From contig JAMPHF010000002.1 of assembly GCA_023663525.1 (NCBI GenBank), positions 704,196 to 768,195 on the forward strand: a stretch of 64,000 nt of DNA, given 5' to 3'. Source of the DNA: Bacteroides sp. (lineage in GTDB: Bacteria; Bacteroidota; Bacteroidia; Bacteroidales; Muribaculaceae). Every line of letters begins with the position of its first letter. The stretch's first letter is position 1. Below are positions 6,736 through 17,328 of the stretch, piece after piece. Both the position numbers and the translations under genes were made by a program. The notes beneath the pieces are model-generated. The model made no database searches and was not told the DNA's origin. It saw only the letters and a list, made by a program, of their open reading frames with translations.

Positions 6736-9078
6736 CTATTTTTTGACATATACGCGATATTCTTTTATGGCACCGGGTGTGTCCGATTCCATTCGGGGGA
6801 GATATTGCAGACCTTTTATCTCTTTTTCTTCACCGAGGTCAATTACAATTGTATGCGGATATTTGTCTCTTGATTCTGTGCTCCAATAGGTTGATTCCTG
6901 GAGGTCGAAGATTTTATCGGCAGTGTGATTGCCGGGCGTTACTTCTTCGGAATCTGCATAGCGTATGGTCCACTGCTCACGCGACAGGCGACGATTGTCA
7001 ACGTCCACGAGATACAGCTCTGCAATTGAGGCTTTGTCATCGCCCGATATTGAATTGAGCATTTCAAGACACACGTATCGGCCTTTCACCGTATTATCAA
7101 ACTGAACTTCCTGCCACCCGGTGCCTGGATTGAATGCGCCCTCTGCCACCGGGGTCTCTTTTGTAAGGTCTATCACTTCACCCGGTTTGCGATGTTTTGT
7201 GATGTGGTCAAGGTTAAGTTTGTCGATAATCGGAACTTCAAGACCTGCTATCTCCGGCTGCTTAGGCCCTACAATATCAAACACCATTATCTCATTTTCA
7301 CCTTTTTTCAGCCAGCAACCGGGCAAATAGAGTGTCTGTTGCGGACCGATCTCCCAGAATCGACCCAAAGCATGGCCATTGACGTAGACAAGCCCTTTGC
7401 CCCAGGTTGTGAAATCGAGAAAAGTGTCAGCGGCTTTGTCGACATTGAACACTCCTTTGTAGACTCCGATCGGCAGGCGGCCGGAGTTCGTGGCGACGCT
7501 GTCAACAGGCACAAACCGCATAGAGTCATAAAACTCCTCATCGTCGGGCAGATTATAGACATCCCAGTTATCAAGATTGCAAACAAAAGTGTGGTTGCCA
7601 CGCTGTTCGGTCAGAGTCACTTCTTGAGTTATGCCTTTATAATCCTTGATGGCCCGGCCAAAGTTTATACGCCCCATGGCTTCGACGAGAATGTCAAGGG
7701 TGGCTCCTTCTGCTACCGCCGGTATCATCAGGCCTTTCTCACCGAGACGGCGATCAAGTTTGCCGACATACTTGCCATCAATGAAAATCTGTGCATAATC
7801 GTGAGGCTCAGTCACAGTTAGCAGCGATGGTGAAGATGTGGCGGGGAGAGTGGTGCGATACATTATGCTCCCAAACCCCTGGTCAAACTCTTCCATTGTC
7901 TTTATTGCCTTTTCTTTTTTTGCATAAGGCAGATTGCTCTGCAGCGGGGCTACCTCCGTCAATTCAAACGATGGTATTTTCATTGTCGGAATCGCTTTTG
8001 GAACAGGCGGAAGTTTCTTGTCGGAATATCCGGTAAGCAACTTCCGTAGAGAATGATACTTGGGCGTGGCCATGCCTTGTTCGTTTATGGGAGCATCATA
8101 GTCGTATGACGTTACATCCGGAGCATATCCAGGGGAGTTTGCTCCGGCCCAATGACCCCAGTTGGTGCCTCCGTGGGTCATGTAGAGGCTAAATGAAATG
8201 CCCTTGTCGAGCATCTTTTTTATGCCTGAAATCATGGCATCTGCCGGGCGTGTCTCATGGTTTGCACCCCACTTGTCGAACCATCCGCTCCAGTATTCCG
8301 AGCACATAAGAGGCGAGTCAGGACGTTTCTCCAACAGAGGTGCAAACTGTCGGTCGATATCGGCTCCCGTGCCGAAATTCAGGGTCCAGACAAGGTCGTC
8401 CAGACCGTTATTCAGGAAGTTTGAGCTCCAATCGCACTGAAACAGCGTGACATCGTCGCCGAAATTCTTGCGGAGCATATCCCGTATCGTTGCGATATAC
8501 TCTTTGTCTGTGCCATAGGAGCCATATTCATTCTCGACCTGCACCATTATTATCGGACCGCCATCGGCTATTGTCCGGCCTTCGACCTCTCTGGCCACCG
8601 CCTTCTGAAATTTGTCAACCCTCTCAATGAAGTACGGATCAAGCTCGCGCAGCCGAATATCCTCCTTCTTCAGCAGCCACCAGGGCAGTCCACCCATCTC
8701 CCACTCGGCACAGACGTAAGGTCCCGGGCGCAGTATGACTTTCATGTCATTCTCAGCACAGAGGTCTATGAATGCCGACAGATCGTTCTGTCCTTCAAAA
8801 TTGAATTGATCGGGCTGTTCCTCGTGGGCGTTCCAAAAGACATACAGGCAGATGGTATTCATGCCTAATGCCTTACACATCTTTATGCGATGATCCCAGT
8901 ACTCGCGGGGTATTCGGGGATAATGCAGCTCGGCTGCCTTGATTACAAACGGCTTGTCATTGAGGAGGAACTCCCCGGTTCCAGCCTTGAATGTCCCGGG
9001 CTCACGGGTGGCCCCATTCATGCCTACCGCACCGATAAGCAACAGTGAGAGAAAGGCCGCAAATCTCAATGCTTTCAT
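6736..9078 (-). CDS. GH35 beta-galactosidase with C-terminal discoidin-like domain
   Basis: A 780-residue secreted glycosidase that should remove terminal beta-linked galactose from side chains. A signal peptide (1-23) is followed by the GH35 barrel at about 30-350. The acid/base is Glu184 in VENEYG and the nucleophile Glu261 in [20 protein letters not shown] is another family signature. Beta-sandwich jelly-roll domains follow at about 390-620. The last 130 residues resemble a F5/8 type C (discoidin) carbohydrate-binding domain, with [20 protein letters not shown]. It overlaps the GH51 gene upstream by four bases (ATGA), forming a two-gene operon read from the promoter at 10672-10679. Its place in the pectin PUL suggests galactan or arabinogalactan side chains. 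Confidence 0.93.
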   Translation of the reverse strand: MKALRFAAFLSLLLIGAVGMNGATREPGTFKAGTGEFLLNDKPFVIKAAELHYPRIPREYWDHRIKMCKALGMNTICLYVFWNAHEEQPDQFNFEGQNDLSAFIDLCAENDMKVILRPGPYVCAEWEMGGLPWWLLKKEDIRLRELDPYFIERVDKFQKAVAREVEGRTIADGGPIIMVQVENEYGSYGTDKEYIATIRDMLRKNFGDDVTLFQCDWSSNFLNNGLDDLVWTLNFGTGADIDRQFAPLLEKRPDSPLMCSEYWSGWFDKWGANHETRPADAMISGIKKMLDKGISFSLYMTHGGTNWGHWAGANSPGYAPDVTSYDYDAPINEQGMATPKYHSLRKLLTGYSDKKLPPVPKAIPTMKIPSFELTEVAPLQSNLPYAKKEKAIKTMEEFDQGFGSIMYRTTLPATSSPSLLTVTEPHDYAQIFIDGKYVGKLDRRLGEKGLMIPAVAEGATLDILVEAMGRINFGRAIKDYKGITQEVTLTEQRGNHTFVCNLDNWDVYNLPDDEEFYDSMRFVPVDSVATNSGRLPIGVYKGVFNVDKAADTFLDFTTWGKGLVYVNGHALGRFWEIGPQQTLYLPGCWLKKGENEIMVFDIVGPKQPEIAGLEVPIIDKLNLDHITKHRKPGEVIDLTKETPVAEGAFNPGTGWQEVQFDNTVKGRYVCLEMLNSISGDDKASIAELYLVDVDNRRLSREQWTIRYADSEEVTPGNHTADKIFDLQESTYWSTESRDKYPHTIVIDLGEEKEIKGLQYLPRMESDTPGAIKEYRVYVKK

Positions 9079-10643
9079 TTTTGCAATGTAATGTTTAATA
9101 CGGATTTTGACGGAATGGTCAACTCCAGGTTCTTATTGGAAATTTTCGCCCCGGCAAACGGTTTGACTGTAACTTTCTCCTCTCGGTCAAAGTCGTTGTA
9201 ATCAGTTATGTTGGCAGATGTCAGTATCTCAGCCTTCGCGACTTTGAACTTTTTGTCGCCCAAAGGTATGACAATCTCATGTGAATTGTCAAGGTCGATA
9301 TTGGAAAGAGTGATGTTGACCACTCCATCCTTCTCCGATGCAGTTGCATTAACAACAGGTACTTGGCGGTTGCCATGCTTCAATGCCACATCCTTGCTGA
9401 CGGTTTTCACGTCAAGCGGTATGACGGTGGCATTCTGATGCGGAGCATACATCCGGAATACATAATAAGTGGGAGTCAGTACCATCTTATCATCCTTGGT
9501 GAGAATCATCGACTGCAGCACATTGGCTATCTGTGCTATGTTTGTCATCTTCACACGGTCTGTATGGCGATGGAACACATTCAGGCTCAGTGCAGCCACA
9601 AGAGCGTCGCGCATGGTGTTCTGCTGATAGAGATGTCCGCTTATTGTACCCGGTTCTTCGTCCCACCAAGTACCCCATTCATCTACAATCAGTGCCACCT
9701 TCTTGTCAGGGTCGTAAACCGACATGATTGAATCATGGCGATTTATCACATCTTCAATTTCAAGACATTTACCCATGGTCCAGTAATGGTCGTCGGCATT
9801 AAAGTCAGTGGCTGCGCCCTTGCTGCCGTTCCAGCCCTTGACTGTGTAGTAGTGCAGGGAGAGGCCGTTCATGTGTCGGCCGGCGTTTTTCATCAGCACA
9901 TTTGTCCAGTTATAGTCATAGTCACTTGCCCCGGAGGCTATCTTGAACAGCCTGTTGCCATTGAAATTACGGCAATAGGTCTGATAACGACGATACTCAT
10001 TGGCATAGGCTTCAGGAGTAAAACTGCCACCGCAGCCCCAGCTCTCGTTGCCCACACCGAGATATTTCAGCCGCCACGGCTTCTCCCTGCCGTTCTCCTT
10101 GCGTTGGGCTGCCATCGGTCCGCTTTCAGCCGTTATGTACTCGACCCATTTGGCAAGTTCCTCCACGGTGCCGCTCCCGACATTGCCACTCAGATACGGT
10201 TCGCAGCCTATGAGTTCGCAGAGATTGAAAAACTCGTGTGTCCCGAAGCTGTTGTCCTCAACTGTCCCGCCCCAGTTTGTATTCACCATGACAGGACGTT
10301 TCTCTCTGGGACCGATGCCATCGGTCCAGTGATATTCGTCGGCGAAACAACCGCCCGGCCATCTGAGGACGGGTAGCTGGAGATTTTTCAGTGCTTCGAC
10401 CACATCAGTGCGGTAGCCATCAGTGTTGGGTATACTTGATTCGGGACCCACCCATAGTCCACCATATATACATGTGCCAAGATGTTCGGCAAACTGGCCA
10501 TATATTTCAGCCGGGATAACGACTGCCGAATCGACCTGATCGAAAAGTGGAGTGACAATTGTTTTTTCAGAACCGGCTACTGCCAAAGCCACGCTTATTG
10601 CAACCGGCAGCGCGATGAGTCGTGATGGATAAATATGTTTCAT
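9075..10643 (-). CDS. GH51 alpha-L-arabinofuranosidase
   Basis: A 522-residue retaining arabinofuranosidase, expected to release L-arabinose from arabinan side chains. Residues 1-24 look like a signal peptide. The GH51 barrel includes [14 protein letters not shown] at about 93-106, the acid/base Glu200 in GVGNESWG and the nucleophile Glu322 in VDEWGTWW. The C-terminal arabinofuranosidase beta-domain follows. Length matches the compact GH51 type. It is first in an operon with the GH35 gene (four-base overlap). The promoter region carries a GGGGTAAAAT arm at 10721, in the same place relative to the -7 box as in three other PUL promoters. Confidence 0.94.
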   Translation of the reverse strand: MKHIYPSRLIALPVAISVALAVAGSEKTIVTPLFDQVDSAVVIPAEIYGQFAEHLGTCIYGGLWVGPESSIPNTDGYRTDVVEALKNLQLPVLRWPGGCFADEYHWTDGIGPREKRPVMVNTNWGGTVEDNSFGTHEFFNLCELIGCEPYLSGNVGSGTVEELAKWVEYITAESGPMAAQRKENGREKPWRLKYLGVGNESWGCGGSFTPEAYANEYRRYQTYCRNFNGNRLFKIASGASDYDYNWTNVLMKNAGRHMNGLSLHYYTVKGWNGSKGAATDFNADDHYWTMGKCLEIEDVINRHDSIMSVYDPDKKVALIVDEWGTWWDEEPGTISGHLYQQNTMRDALVAALSLNVFHRHTDRVKMTNIAQIANVLQSMILTKDDKMVLTPTYYVFRMYAPHQNATVIPLDVKTVSKDVALKHGNRQVPVVNATASEKDGVVNITLSNIDLDNSHEIVIPLGDKKFKVAKAEILTSANITDYNDFDREEKVTVKPFAGAKISNKNLELTIPSKSVLNITLQK

Positions 10644-10671
10644 GATATTTGAGTTGTATTCCTATTCAGTG

Positions 10672-10679
10672 CAAAGATA
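10672..10679 (-). promoter_or_regulatory. -7 box of the GH51-GH35 operon
   Basis: On the minus strand the sequence is TATCTTTG, a TAnnTTTG match, 28 bases before the GH51 ATG. No TTTG is found at the 19-20 base distance upstream, as expected for an activator-dependent promoter. Confidence 0.6.
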
Positions 10680-10720
10680 CCTAATAATACACTTTATTTT
10701 TATACAAAATAACGCATTAT

Positions 10721-10750
10721 GGGGTAAAATTTGATTTAAGAGGGTATGAT
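10721..10750. promoter_or_regulatory. PUL operator site A
   Basis: GGGGTAAAAT (10721-10730) and AGGGTATGAT (10741-10750) are direct repeats with a 20-bp period on the plus strand. The first G lies 42 bp beyond the end of the minus-strand -7 box (10679), matching sites B, C and D in the same locus. An inverted distal arm, present at those three, is absent here. Confidence 0.55.
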
Positions 10751-10808
10751 TGCACGGTTTTTTGACAAATTTGACAACATTTCCTCCATCAAATGGTATG
10801 GAAACGGC

Positions 10809-10816
10809 TATTTTTG
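10809..10816 (+). promoter_or_regulatory. Candidate -7 box of the GH43 pair
   Basis: TATTTTTG matches TAnnTTTG, but no -33 box sits at the usual distance. The leader to the ATG at 10963 would be about 140 bases and contains a small hairpin, TTCGGCA (10880-10886) with TGCCGAA (10897-10903). Confidence 0.4.
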
Positions 10817-10962
10817 CAATAAAATTCCAATCTTATGATTCCACGTTTTACATCAGCTATCATTGCAACAGATGTAGCGTTCGGCAACGTCCCTTCTGCC
10901 GAAAGGACATAGTATACAACAATCAAGCCCGAGGAATTCGTGGCCTATATAATTGATGAAAA

Positions 10963-11943
10963 ATGAAAAAAGTTTTTTGCGCACTGATTGCGCCGCTTCT
11001 GTCCATTGCTGAACTTTCAGCCGCAAATCCGGTGCTTCCGCAGTTTCACGCCGATCCTGAAATCCTGTATTCGGAAAATACCGGGAAGTATTATATCTAT
11101 TCAACTACAGATGGCTATCCCGGCTGGGGCGGCACATATTTCACCTGCTATTCCTCCTCCGACCTTAACAATTGGGAGTATGAAGGAGTAACGCTCGACT
11201 TGTCAACACAACAGGTGCCATGGGCCGAGGGAGATGCCTGGGCTCCGGCAATTGAAGAAGTAAAGACCAAAGACGGTGCATACAGATACTACTTCTATTT
11301 CAGCGGCCGACCGGTCGGCGGCGGTCCGAAGCAGATTGGAGTGGCGACATCCGAATCTCCCACAGGCCCGTTCACGGCAAAGGACACTCCCATGACCGAG
11401 TCATCGCCAATAGGCCGAGGTCAGCAGATTGACGTAGATGTGTTCGTTGACCCTGTGAGCGGGAAGCCGTACCTCTATTGGGGCAACGGCTATATGGCGG
11501 GCGCAGAGCTTGACGGTGACATGATGTCGATAAAGCCGGAAACCATTACCGTGATGACACCGGAAGGGGGTACACTCGAAGATTATAGATATCGCGAAGC
11601 TCCGTATGTGTTTTTCAGGAATGGCACATACTACTTCCTTTGGTCTGTAGATGATACAGGCTCGCCCAACTACCATGTGTCCTACGGAACTTCCGACAAT
11701 CCTTTAGGTCCCATTACAGTAGCCGACAATCCTGTTGTATTGAGACAATGCCCGGATAAAAAGATATATGGCACGGCGCATAACTCCATCCTGCAAATTC
11801 CAGGGACGGATCAGTGGTTTGTAGTGTATCATCGCATAAACCATGCATATCTGAACGACAAGCCCGGAATACACAGGGAAGTATGCATAGATAAACTTGA
11901 ATTTAATCCGGATGGGACAATCAGACCTGTAAACCCAAGTTGA
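10963..11943 (+). CDS. GH43 family glycoside hydrolase (1)
   Basis: A 326-residue secreted five-bladed beta-propeller enzyme, probably an alpha-L-arabinofuranosidase or exo-acting arabinan/galactan enzyme. A signal peptide (about 1-20) is followed directly by the GH43 domain. The catalytic base is Asp31 in FHADPEI, the pKa-modulating Asp lies in IDVDVFVD (157 or 159), and the acid is Glu212 in YREAPYVF. The length leaves no room for an accessory domain. It is transcribed divergently from the GH51-GH35 operon, and one base separates it from the second GH43 gene. The subfamily, and so the exact linkage, cannot be read with confidence. Confidence 0.88.
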   Translation: MKKVFCALIAPLLSIAELSAANPVLPQFHADPEILYSENTGKYYIYSTTDGYPGWGGTYFTCYSSSDLNNWEYEGVTLDLSTQQVPWAEGDAWAPAIEEVKTKDGAYRYYFYFSGRPVGGGPKQIGVATSESPTGPFTAKDTPMTESSPIGRGQQIDVDVFVDPVSGKPYLYWGNGYMAGAELDGDMMSIKPETITVMTPEGGTLEDYRYREAPYVFFRNGTYYFLWSVDDTGSPNYHVSYGTSDNPLGPITVADNPVVLRQCPDKKIYGTAHNSILQIPGTDQWFVVYHRINHAYLNDKPGIHREVCIDKLEFNPDGTIRPVNPS

Positions 11944-11944
11944 C

Positions 11945-12997
11945 ATGAAAAAATCATTAATCTGTACGGCATTGCTGATCAGCTCTATGGCAGTGTCTTC
12001 AAAAAATCTTGAGCAAGGTGATTACGGCTTTCTTTACTGCCACATGAGCGGTAGGGGCGAATGGACGGCCTATGCCATCAGTCGCGACGGACTGCACTAT
12101 GAGGATTTGCTGAAAGGTGATTCCATATTCAGTCCGTTCGAAAAAGCCGGCATCGAAGGAGGAACACGTGATGCCTATATCACACGCAAACATGACGGGA
12201 CAGGCTACATCATGGCGACAACCGACATGTGTGTCAGAAAGAGTAAGGAATGGCACAACTATGGTATCAATCTCCTTACAAGCGATGACCTGATTAACTG
12301 GCAATCAACCACATTCGATTTCCGTAAGGGCCCGGAGGTCTTTTCAAACCCCGAAGCAGACGACCCATACAAAGATTACAGCACCATACTCAGAGTCTGG
12401 GCTCCTCAGATATTCTGGAATCCGGAATATGAATGGCCCGACGGGAAAAAGGGTGGCTACATGATATATTATTCTCTTTGGAATCCCGCCGACGGTGAGG
12501 ACTACGACCGGATGTACTATTCGTATGCCGACGAATCTTTCACCACGCTGACAAAGCCTCAATTATTGCTCGACTGGGGATATGCAACTATCGATGCCGA
12601 CATAAACTATCTTGAGAGTGACGGACTTTATCACATGATGATAAAAAAAGAGGGTGGGAAACCGGGTCTCTTTACATCCACGGCCCCGACGCTCCACGGC
12701 CCTTGGAGTCTTCCTGTTGACGATGACTATGTCGATTTCGAAGGTAACAAAAAGTGTGAAGGCGTCTCGGCATTCCGGATTCCCGGAGAAGACGGATGGC
12801 GTATTGCCTACATTGAATACAGCTCCAATCCTAAACGCTATCGAATATGCAGGGCTGACAAATATATGCGCAATTTCAACTCCCCCGTCAACATTCAGGG
12901 TGTTGAATCTCCGCAGCATGGATCTTTTATGCGACTGACAGAAGCAGAATACAACAGACTGAAACAATGGTCTGACTCCAAAACATCAGAAATGTAG
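11945..12997 (+). CDS. GH43-like glycoside hydrolase (2)
   Basis: A 350-residue protein with a signal peptide (1-19) and a single five-bladed propeller domain. Motifs resemble GH43: GTRDAYIT with Asp76 as likely base, the substrate-contact phrase VWAPQIFWNP, YATIDADINY with Asp217/219, and CEGVSAFR with Glu272 as likely acid. It differs clearly from the GH43 protein encoded one base upstream, so the pair probably attacks different linkages. It is co-transcribed with that gene and ends at two hairpins at 13012-13078. Arabinan side chains are the likely target from context. The subfamily is not assigned. Confidence 0.82.
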   Translation: MKKSLICTALLISSMAVSSKNLEQGDYGFLYCHMSGRGEWTAYAISRDGLHYEDLLKGDSIFSPFEKAGIEGGTRDAYITRKHDGTGYIMATTDMCVRKSKEWHNYGINLLTSDDLINWQSTTFDFRKGPEVFSNPEADDPYKDYSTILRVWAPQIFWNPEYEWPDGKKGGYMIYYSLWNPADGEDYDRMYYSYADESFTTLTKPQLLLDWGYATIDADINYLESDGLYHMMIKKEGGKPGLFTSTAPTLHGPWSLPVDDDYVDFEGNKKCEGVSAFRIPGEDGWRIAYIEYSSNPKRYRICRADKYMRNFNSPVNIQGVESPQHGSFMRLTEAEYNRLKQWSDSKTSEM

Positions 12998-13011
12998 AAT
13001 GATTGATTATA

Positions 13012-13078
13012 TCACGCACAAATTTTTTGTGTGTGACCTATAAATTACGGCCTCCATCGCGATGATGGAGGCCGTAAT
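13012..13078. terminator. Two hairpins between convergent GH43 and GH51 genes
   Basis: TCACGCACAAA (13012-13022) pairs with 13026-13036, with one wobble. The second stem, 13044-13058 with 13064-13078, is a perfect 15-bp repeat (ATTACGGCCTCCATC). T-runs are weak, but the position between convergent operons fits bidirectional termination. Confidence 0.7.
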
Positions 13079-13097
13079 CGGTTATTGACGTTGATTT

Positions 13098-15581
13098 TTA
13101 GTTGCCCATAACCGTTGGGATTCTTAATACTGTAAATGAATATGGAGGCATGACGTAAACCGGTGATGTTTCATCGATTGAGATCTCAGTCATCACGGGT
13201 CTGGCATTTCGGTCATCCGGGCTGCCTGACAGCACGATTGCTTTGATCTCCCCATCAATATTGATTGAATTCAGTTTCAGATCAGCACTTGTCTCAACCG
13301 GGAGCATATTGACCAACCGTATTATCAGATCTCCACTTTCTTCGTTTCTCACAACTGATACTCCGATTCTATTTATGATATTTCTGTCGTTTTGGTCAAT
13401 GAACCTCACTTTTGATTGCAGGCTGTGAGTACCCGGATTCTGTCCGTACATCAGTTGTGTCCAATAGTCAACGGTCGGCATGACAGAGTCATTGTCGAAA
13501 TAGATCAAGTCGGGTGTCCATTGTGTGTGACCACGCTTGGCAAGGAGCGGTGCATAGGAGGTCATCTCTACAATGTCTCCATTGCGTTCCACCGACGTAA
13601 GATAGAGAGCTTCTGCAAGCGCGGTCTCGATATTGTTCGGTCTGCCAGGGAGATGTGCGGCATATTCGCCGAGATAGACGTGTGGTTTGGAACGGTCATA
13701 ACGGTCGTAATAGTCCTGGTTGTTTATCATCCAGCCCGGTGATACATAATAATGCTCATCGACCATGGGCACTGAGTGGAGCGAGGCAAAACGCCAGCCC
13801 TCGTCATAATCTGTCCCCTCATAGAAAGGTCCGACCGTCCCAACCACGGTTATATCAGGATACCGATCCTTTATGGCATTGAAAATCATCAGGAAACGTT
13901 CTTCAAAAATATCCGTGATAATATCCTCGTTGCCTATACCTATATATTTAAGGTTAAAAGGTTCGGGATGTCCGGCCTCGGCTCTCTTGCGCCCCCATTC
14001 AGTGGTTTTGCCATCGCCGTTTGCATATTCGATGAGGTCGAGTATGTCGCGGACATAAGCGTCCATATCTTCCATAGGTATACCGCCCTGCTGTCCGAAG
14101 GTGGACAGTTCGTCCGTCGAGTGTCTGTGAGGCTTACCGCTATTCTGACACGGCACTCCGGCCGCAAGGACAGGAAGAGGCTCGGCTCCTATGTCTTCAC
14201 AGAACTGGAAGTACTCATGATAACCCAGGCCACGGGTCTGGTGATACCTCCAGATATTGCTCATCGGCTTTCGGGCCTCAAGAGGACCTATGGAGCCTTT
14301 CCAGTCATAGATATTGTCAAGGCCGTTACCATGAGCCACGCATCCTCCGGGGAAACGCATGAATTTGGGATGCAGATTCGCGAGTGTCTCGGCAATATCG
14401 GGACGCAAGCCATTGGGACGTCCTTTGAACGTATTGCGTGGAAAAAGTGACACCATATCAATATCGGCATCTCCTCCCTTGAGTGTCAATGCCAGCGAAC
14501 CACCCCTGACATCTTCATCGGGGACAAGGACAGCCTTAACTTTTTTCCATTTATCCCCATTGACTGAGAATTCCTTCTTGGCAACAACCTTGCCCTTGTC
14601 ATTACGCAGAGAAATGACAAAATTGCAATTCCTTTCGGCCGCCGGTCTGATACGCGCGGTGAAATCATACTTCTCACCTCTTTTCAGGGATATGCCATCA
14701 TAACCCTCATTGACGAGGGTTCCGGCAGTCATGGTTGCATAATGAGGATTATTTTCATGTATCGGAGCGATAGAGTCAATCCTCACCGTGGCATTGCCCT
14801 CGGTCCGCCATGCTTTCAGCGGCCCCCATTCCGGATCACGTTGATTCTCACCGACAGTGTATTCAAAATCGCGATTCTGAACAAGCTCGGCGTAAAGACC
14901 GCCATCTGCAGCGTAGTTGATATCCTCAAAGAATATACCTATGAGATTTTTGCTGATAGGCTTGGATTGGCTCCCGTCTATGTCAACTTCAACGGTCTGT
15001 TTCTTCAATGATTTAAACCGCGAGTCATCATCAACTGCCCGTTGGGCATGAAGCATGTCGCGATAACGGCGATGATCAACATATCGATTGAGATTTCTGA
15101 CAGTCTCGAATGGAACACGAGTATATGTACCCTGAACAGTATCACCGCCAACCACAGCATGAGTCTCCATCGGCATGACACCGCCTTTGACCATACGTGA
15201 ACTATGTTCCGAACTGTGATAGTAGTTCTGCGGGTTCCATGAAGTCAGGTCAGCAGACGAAGCGTGGCTCATTGTCTGCCCCGAGGAGGTTGACTCCCAG
15301 TAGCAGTGCCACATTTTCTCGGACGGCACATAGACAAGCCGGGGCGAGAACATCTTCTTTCCGCTTCCCCAGGGTCCGAAGTCACTGCTGAGAAAGCTGA
15401 AGCCATCACCGACACTGACCCATTCACGAGCATCCTTGTCGTTTGACCAGGCTATACGCAGTCCGCCATTTCCATCAGGCATGGAATAAGAGAACATGTA
15501 CACCGAGTCAGGCTCATTGGCCATGACACTACCCACGGCGCAGGTCAGCGTCAGTAGCGTGAGTCTAAATTTAGTTTTCAT
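13098..15581 (-). CDS. GH51 alpha-L-arabinofuranosidase with N-terminal partial propeller module
   Basis: 827 residues from the ATG at 15581, chosen because it starts a signal peptide (MKTKFRLTLLTLTCAVGSVM); earlier in-frame codons overlap the previous gene. Residues of about 22-150 resemble blades of a GH43-like propeller (GLRIAWSNDKDAREW, MFSPRLVYVPSEKMWHCYW) but are too short for a whole domain. The GH51 part starts near 205 (KNLIGIFFEDINYAADGG), has a CBM-like insert at about 265-385, the acid/base Glu552 in GIGNEDI and the nucleophile Glu639 in YLGEYAAH. It is the last gene of the SusCD-PL11 series, four bases after the GH105 gene, and should remove arabinose. Confidence 0.9.
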   Translation of the reverse strand: MKTKFRLTLLTLTCAVGSVMANEPDSVYMFSYSMPDGNGGLRIAWSNDKDAREWVSVGDGFSFLSSDFGPWGSGKKMFSPRLVYVPSEKMWHCYWESTSSGQTMSHASSADLTSWNPQNYYHSSEHSSRMVKGGVMPMETHAVVGGDTVQGTYTRVPFETVRNLNRYVDHRRYRDMLHAQRAVDDDSRFKSLKKQTVEVDIDGSQSKPISKNLIGIFFEDINYAADGGLYAELVQNRDFEYTVGENQRDPEWGPLKAWRTEGNATVRIDSIAPIHENNPHYATMTAGTLVNEGYDGISLKRGEKYDFTARIRPAAERNCNFVISLRNDKGKVVAKKEFSVNGDKWKKVKAVLVPDEDVRGGSLALTLKGGDADIDMVSLFPRNTFKGRPNGLRPDIAETLANLHPKFMRFPGGCVAHGNGLDNIYDWKGSIGPLEARKPMSNIWRYHQTRGLGYHEYFQFCEDIGAEPLPVLAAGVPCQNSGKPHRHSTDELSTFGQQGGIPMEDMDAYVRDILDLIEYANGDGKTTEWGRKRAEAGHPEPFNLKYIGIGNEDIITDIFEERFLMIFNAIKDRYPDITVVGTVGPFYEGTDYDEGWRFASLHSVPMVDEHYYVSPGWMINNQDYYDRYDRSKPHVYLGEYAAHLPGRPNNIETALAEALYLTSVERNGDIVEMTSYAPLLAKRGHTQWTPDLIYFDNDSVMPTVDYWTQLMYGQNPGTHSLQSKVRFIDQNDRNIINRIGVSVVRNEESGDLIIRLVNMLPVETSADLKLNSINIDGEIKAIVLSGSPDDRNARPVMTEISIDETSPVYVMPPYSFTVLRIPTVMGN

Positions 15582-15585
15582 GATA

Positions 15586-17004
15586 TTAATGTAGTATTTC
15601 AATAGCTTTTCCATTTTCGTCTACACTGAAGATTGGCAGATTGCCGGCTTCAGGGTCAACGTTGTAATAGTGTACGGCACTGTCATTGACACGCGGGTGG
15701 TAATTGTTGATCATCCTTATAATCTCGCTGGCGGCCCAAATTACCGGTCCATATCCATGAGCAGCCTTCACGCTTACGGGTCTGTGATAGTAATACGCAG
15801 GATCAAACGCCATTCCGGTGCCGACACATACGCCTTCGACCTCACCCTTATCGTTGATTTTGGATGCCACAGCCTCCCACGCCAGATGAGCGGAAGGACC
15901 GTAGATGGTGGGGTCAAGCCATCCCTCATTTATGCCGTGAGCAATGGCATAGGCAAATATTGCAGTTGCCGAAGTCTCGGGATAGGAGTCATTCCTGTCC
16001 ATCAGTTGATGCCAGAATCCGTCTTTGTTCTGTCGTGAGACGATTCCATCAATATGCTTCTTGTATATGTCAAGTAGTTTTCCACGCTGTGGATGGTCCT
16101 CGGGTAGAGCGTCAATCAGTTGGCTCAGCGATAGTATGGCCCAGCCGTTGGCACGTCCCCAGGCCATGGATGGCTGCTCTGTATGCCCCTCAAGATATCC
16201 GTGGCGAAAAAGATTTCTGTCAGGCATCCACATTCTGTCTATGAAGCCTAAAGCGACTGCCACGGCTTCATCAAGGTATTTTTCATCACCCGTATACCGG
16301 CTTCTGGCAGCCATAGCGGGGATTGACATGAACATATCGTCCAGCCAGACAGAATTGCGGTGCGGGCGATTGCGGGCTATCGTATTGTCGTGCAATCGCA
16401 GAGTGTTGTTCTCAACCACATTGTAGTAACGTTCGATGCAGTCCGAGGCATTGATCGTCGAATCAGCCAACGCAGCTCTCATGAACGCTGCCGACATGGC
16501 TCCCGCATCATCAAGGGATCCCGGCGAGACTACTTGACGCATCTGCCCGTCATGCTTTCCGGTGCGTTCGGCCTGTTCCCGGAATAACGGAGCCGCCTCA
16601 GACAGGAAACAGATCCTGTCCACGACATATTCTTTGTACCTTTGGTCATCAAGTGTCCTGGATGCATCAAGCAAAGCCATGTAGGTTACTGCCCATTCAT
16701 AGCTTGTCAGACGGTATGTGCCACGGTTCAGTATCGCATCGTCGGGGAGCGTTGAGAAATCTTCAACAGTATTTCCATCCGCATCCACTATTTTGGCCGG
16801 GGTCACCATGTCGATATATTCAAACACCCGATCAAGATCGTGCCTCACAGAGTCAGCATCCAACATTCCATAAGGGGTCACATAGTCCGGCTTCAGGAGA
16901 TGCAGTGGAGTCTTTGAGTCATTCACTTCATCAGTGGAGGTGACAGTGCTTCTACACCCGGCAAGCATCACGCCTGCAATCAGACATAAATACGAGGCTT
17001 TCAT
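15586..17004 (-). CDS. GH105 unsaturated rhamnogalacturonyl hydrolase, lipoprotein
   Basis: A 472-residue (alpha/alpha)6-barrel enzyme that removes the unsaturated uronic acid left by a pectate or rhamnogalacturonan lyase. Cys17 in LAGC is a lipobox, so the protein is probably a membrane-anchored lipoprotein. Family signatures are NSVWLDDMFMSIPAMA (catalytic Asp222 or 223), SMAWGRANGWAILSL, and an early LDDAG at about 164-168. It lies one base after the mutarotase gene and four bases before the GH51 gene. The PL11 lyase encoded upstream would make its substrate, a strong functional link. Confidence 0.9.
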   Translation of the reverse strand: MKASYLCLIAGVMLAGCRSTVTSTDEVNDSKTPLHLLKPDYVTPYGMLDADSVRHDLDRVFEYIDMVTPAKIVDADGNTVEDFSTLPDDAILNRGTYRLTSYEWAVTYMALLDASRTLDDQRYKEYVVDRICFLSEAAPLFREQAERTGKHDGQMRQVVSPGSLDDAGAMSAAFMRAALADSTINASDCIERYYNVVENNTLRLHDNTIARNRPHRNSVWLDDMFMSIPAMAARSRYTGDEKYLDEAVAVALGFIDRMWMPDRNLFRHGYLEGHTEQPSMAWGRANGWAILSLSQLIDALPEDHPQRGKLLDIYKKHIDGIVSRQNKDGFWHQLMDRNDSYPETSATAIFAYAIAHGINEGWLDPTIYGPSAHLAWEAVASKINDKGEVEGVCVGTGMAFDPAYYYHRPVSVKAAHGYGPVIWAASEIIRMINNYHPRVNDSAVHYYNVDPEAGNLPIFSVDENGKAIEILH

Positions 17005-17005
17005 C

Positions 17006-17323
17006 TCAGTCCATATGCCATAGTTCGGAGACAGGGATTGTCACCGGTGAATTATCACTGTTCACTTCCATCAGGTCAGCCATATAGTCCCACCAGCGAC
17101 GGGTAATTTCGTCGGCACATTCGACATCCTGCGAGTTTGATTCCCCTTCGACTTCCTGGTAGGCAAAAAGCACATTGGTTTCCTTATCCCAAAAGATGGA
17201 GTAGTTCTTCACACCCGATGCCGAGATCCGGGCTTTCAATTCCGGCCATATTGCGGCATGACGTCTTTCGTACTCAGCCTCATTTCCGGGCTTGAGATAC
17301 ATCTTGAATGCAAATCTTTTCAT
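17006..17323 (-). CDS. rhaM: L-rhamnose mutarotase
   Basis: A 105-residue dimeric alpha-beta barrel-type protein that interconverts the anomers of L-rhamnose, feeding rhamnose isomerase. The family signature is clear: MKRFAFKMYLKPGNEAEY, then RRHAAIWPEL with His22 at the position of the catalytic His of the E. coli enzyme, the Ile/Phe-Trp phrase NYSIFWDKETNVLFAY, and the paired Trp in TRRWWDYMADLM. There is no signal peptide, so it acts in the cytoplasm. It sits between the CE12 esterase (5 bases) and the GH105 gene (1 base). Its presence in the PUL shows that rhamnose is a product of the degraded glycan. Confidence 0.93.
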   Translation of the reverse strand: MKRFAFKMYLKPGNEAEYERRHAAIWPELKARISASGVKNYSIFWDKETNVLFAYQEVEGESNSQDVECADEITRRWWDYMADLMEVNSDNSPVTIPVSELWHMD

Positions 17324-17328
17324 TTATT

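Noticed and set aside
10741..10816. Operator site A as the control of the plus-strand GH43 pair
   Set aside because: No CCCC or ACCC arm lies 42-44 bp before the plus-strand TATTTTTG box, so the geometry only fits the minus-strand GH51-GH35 promoter.
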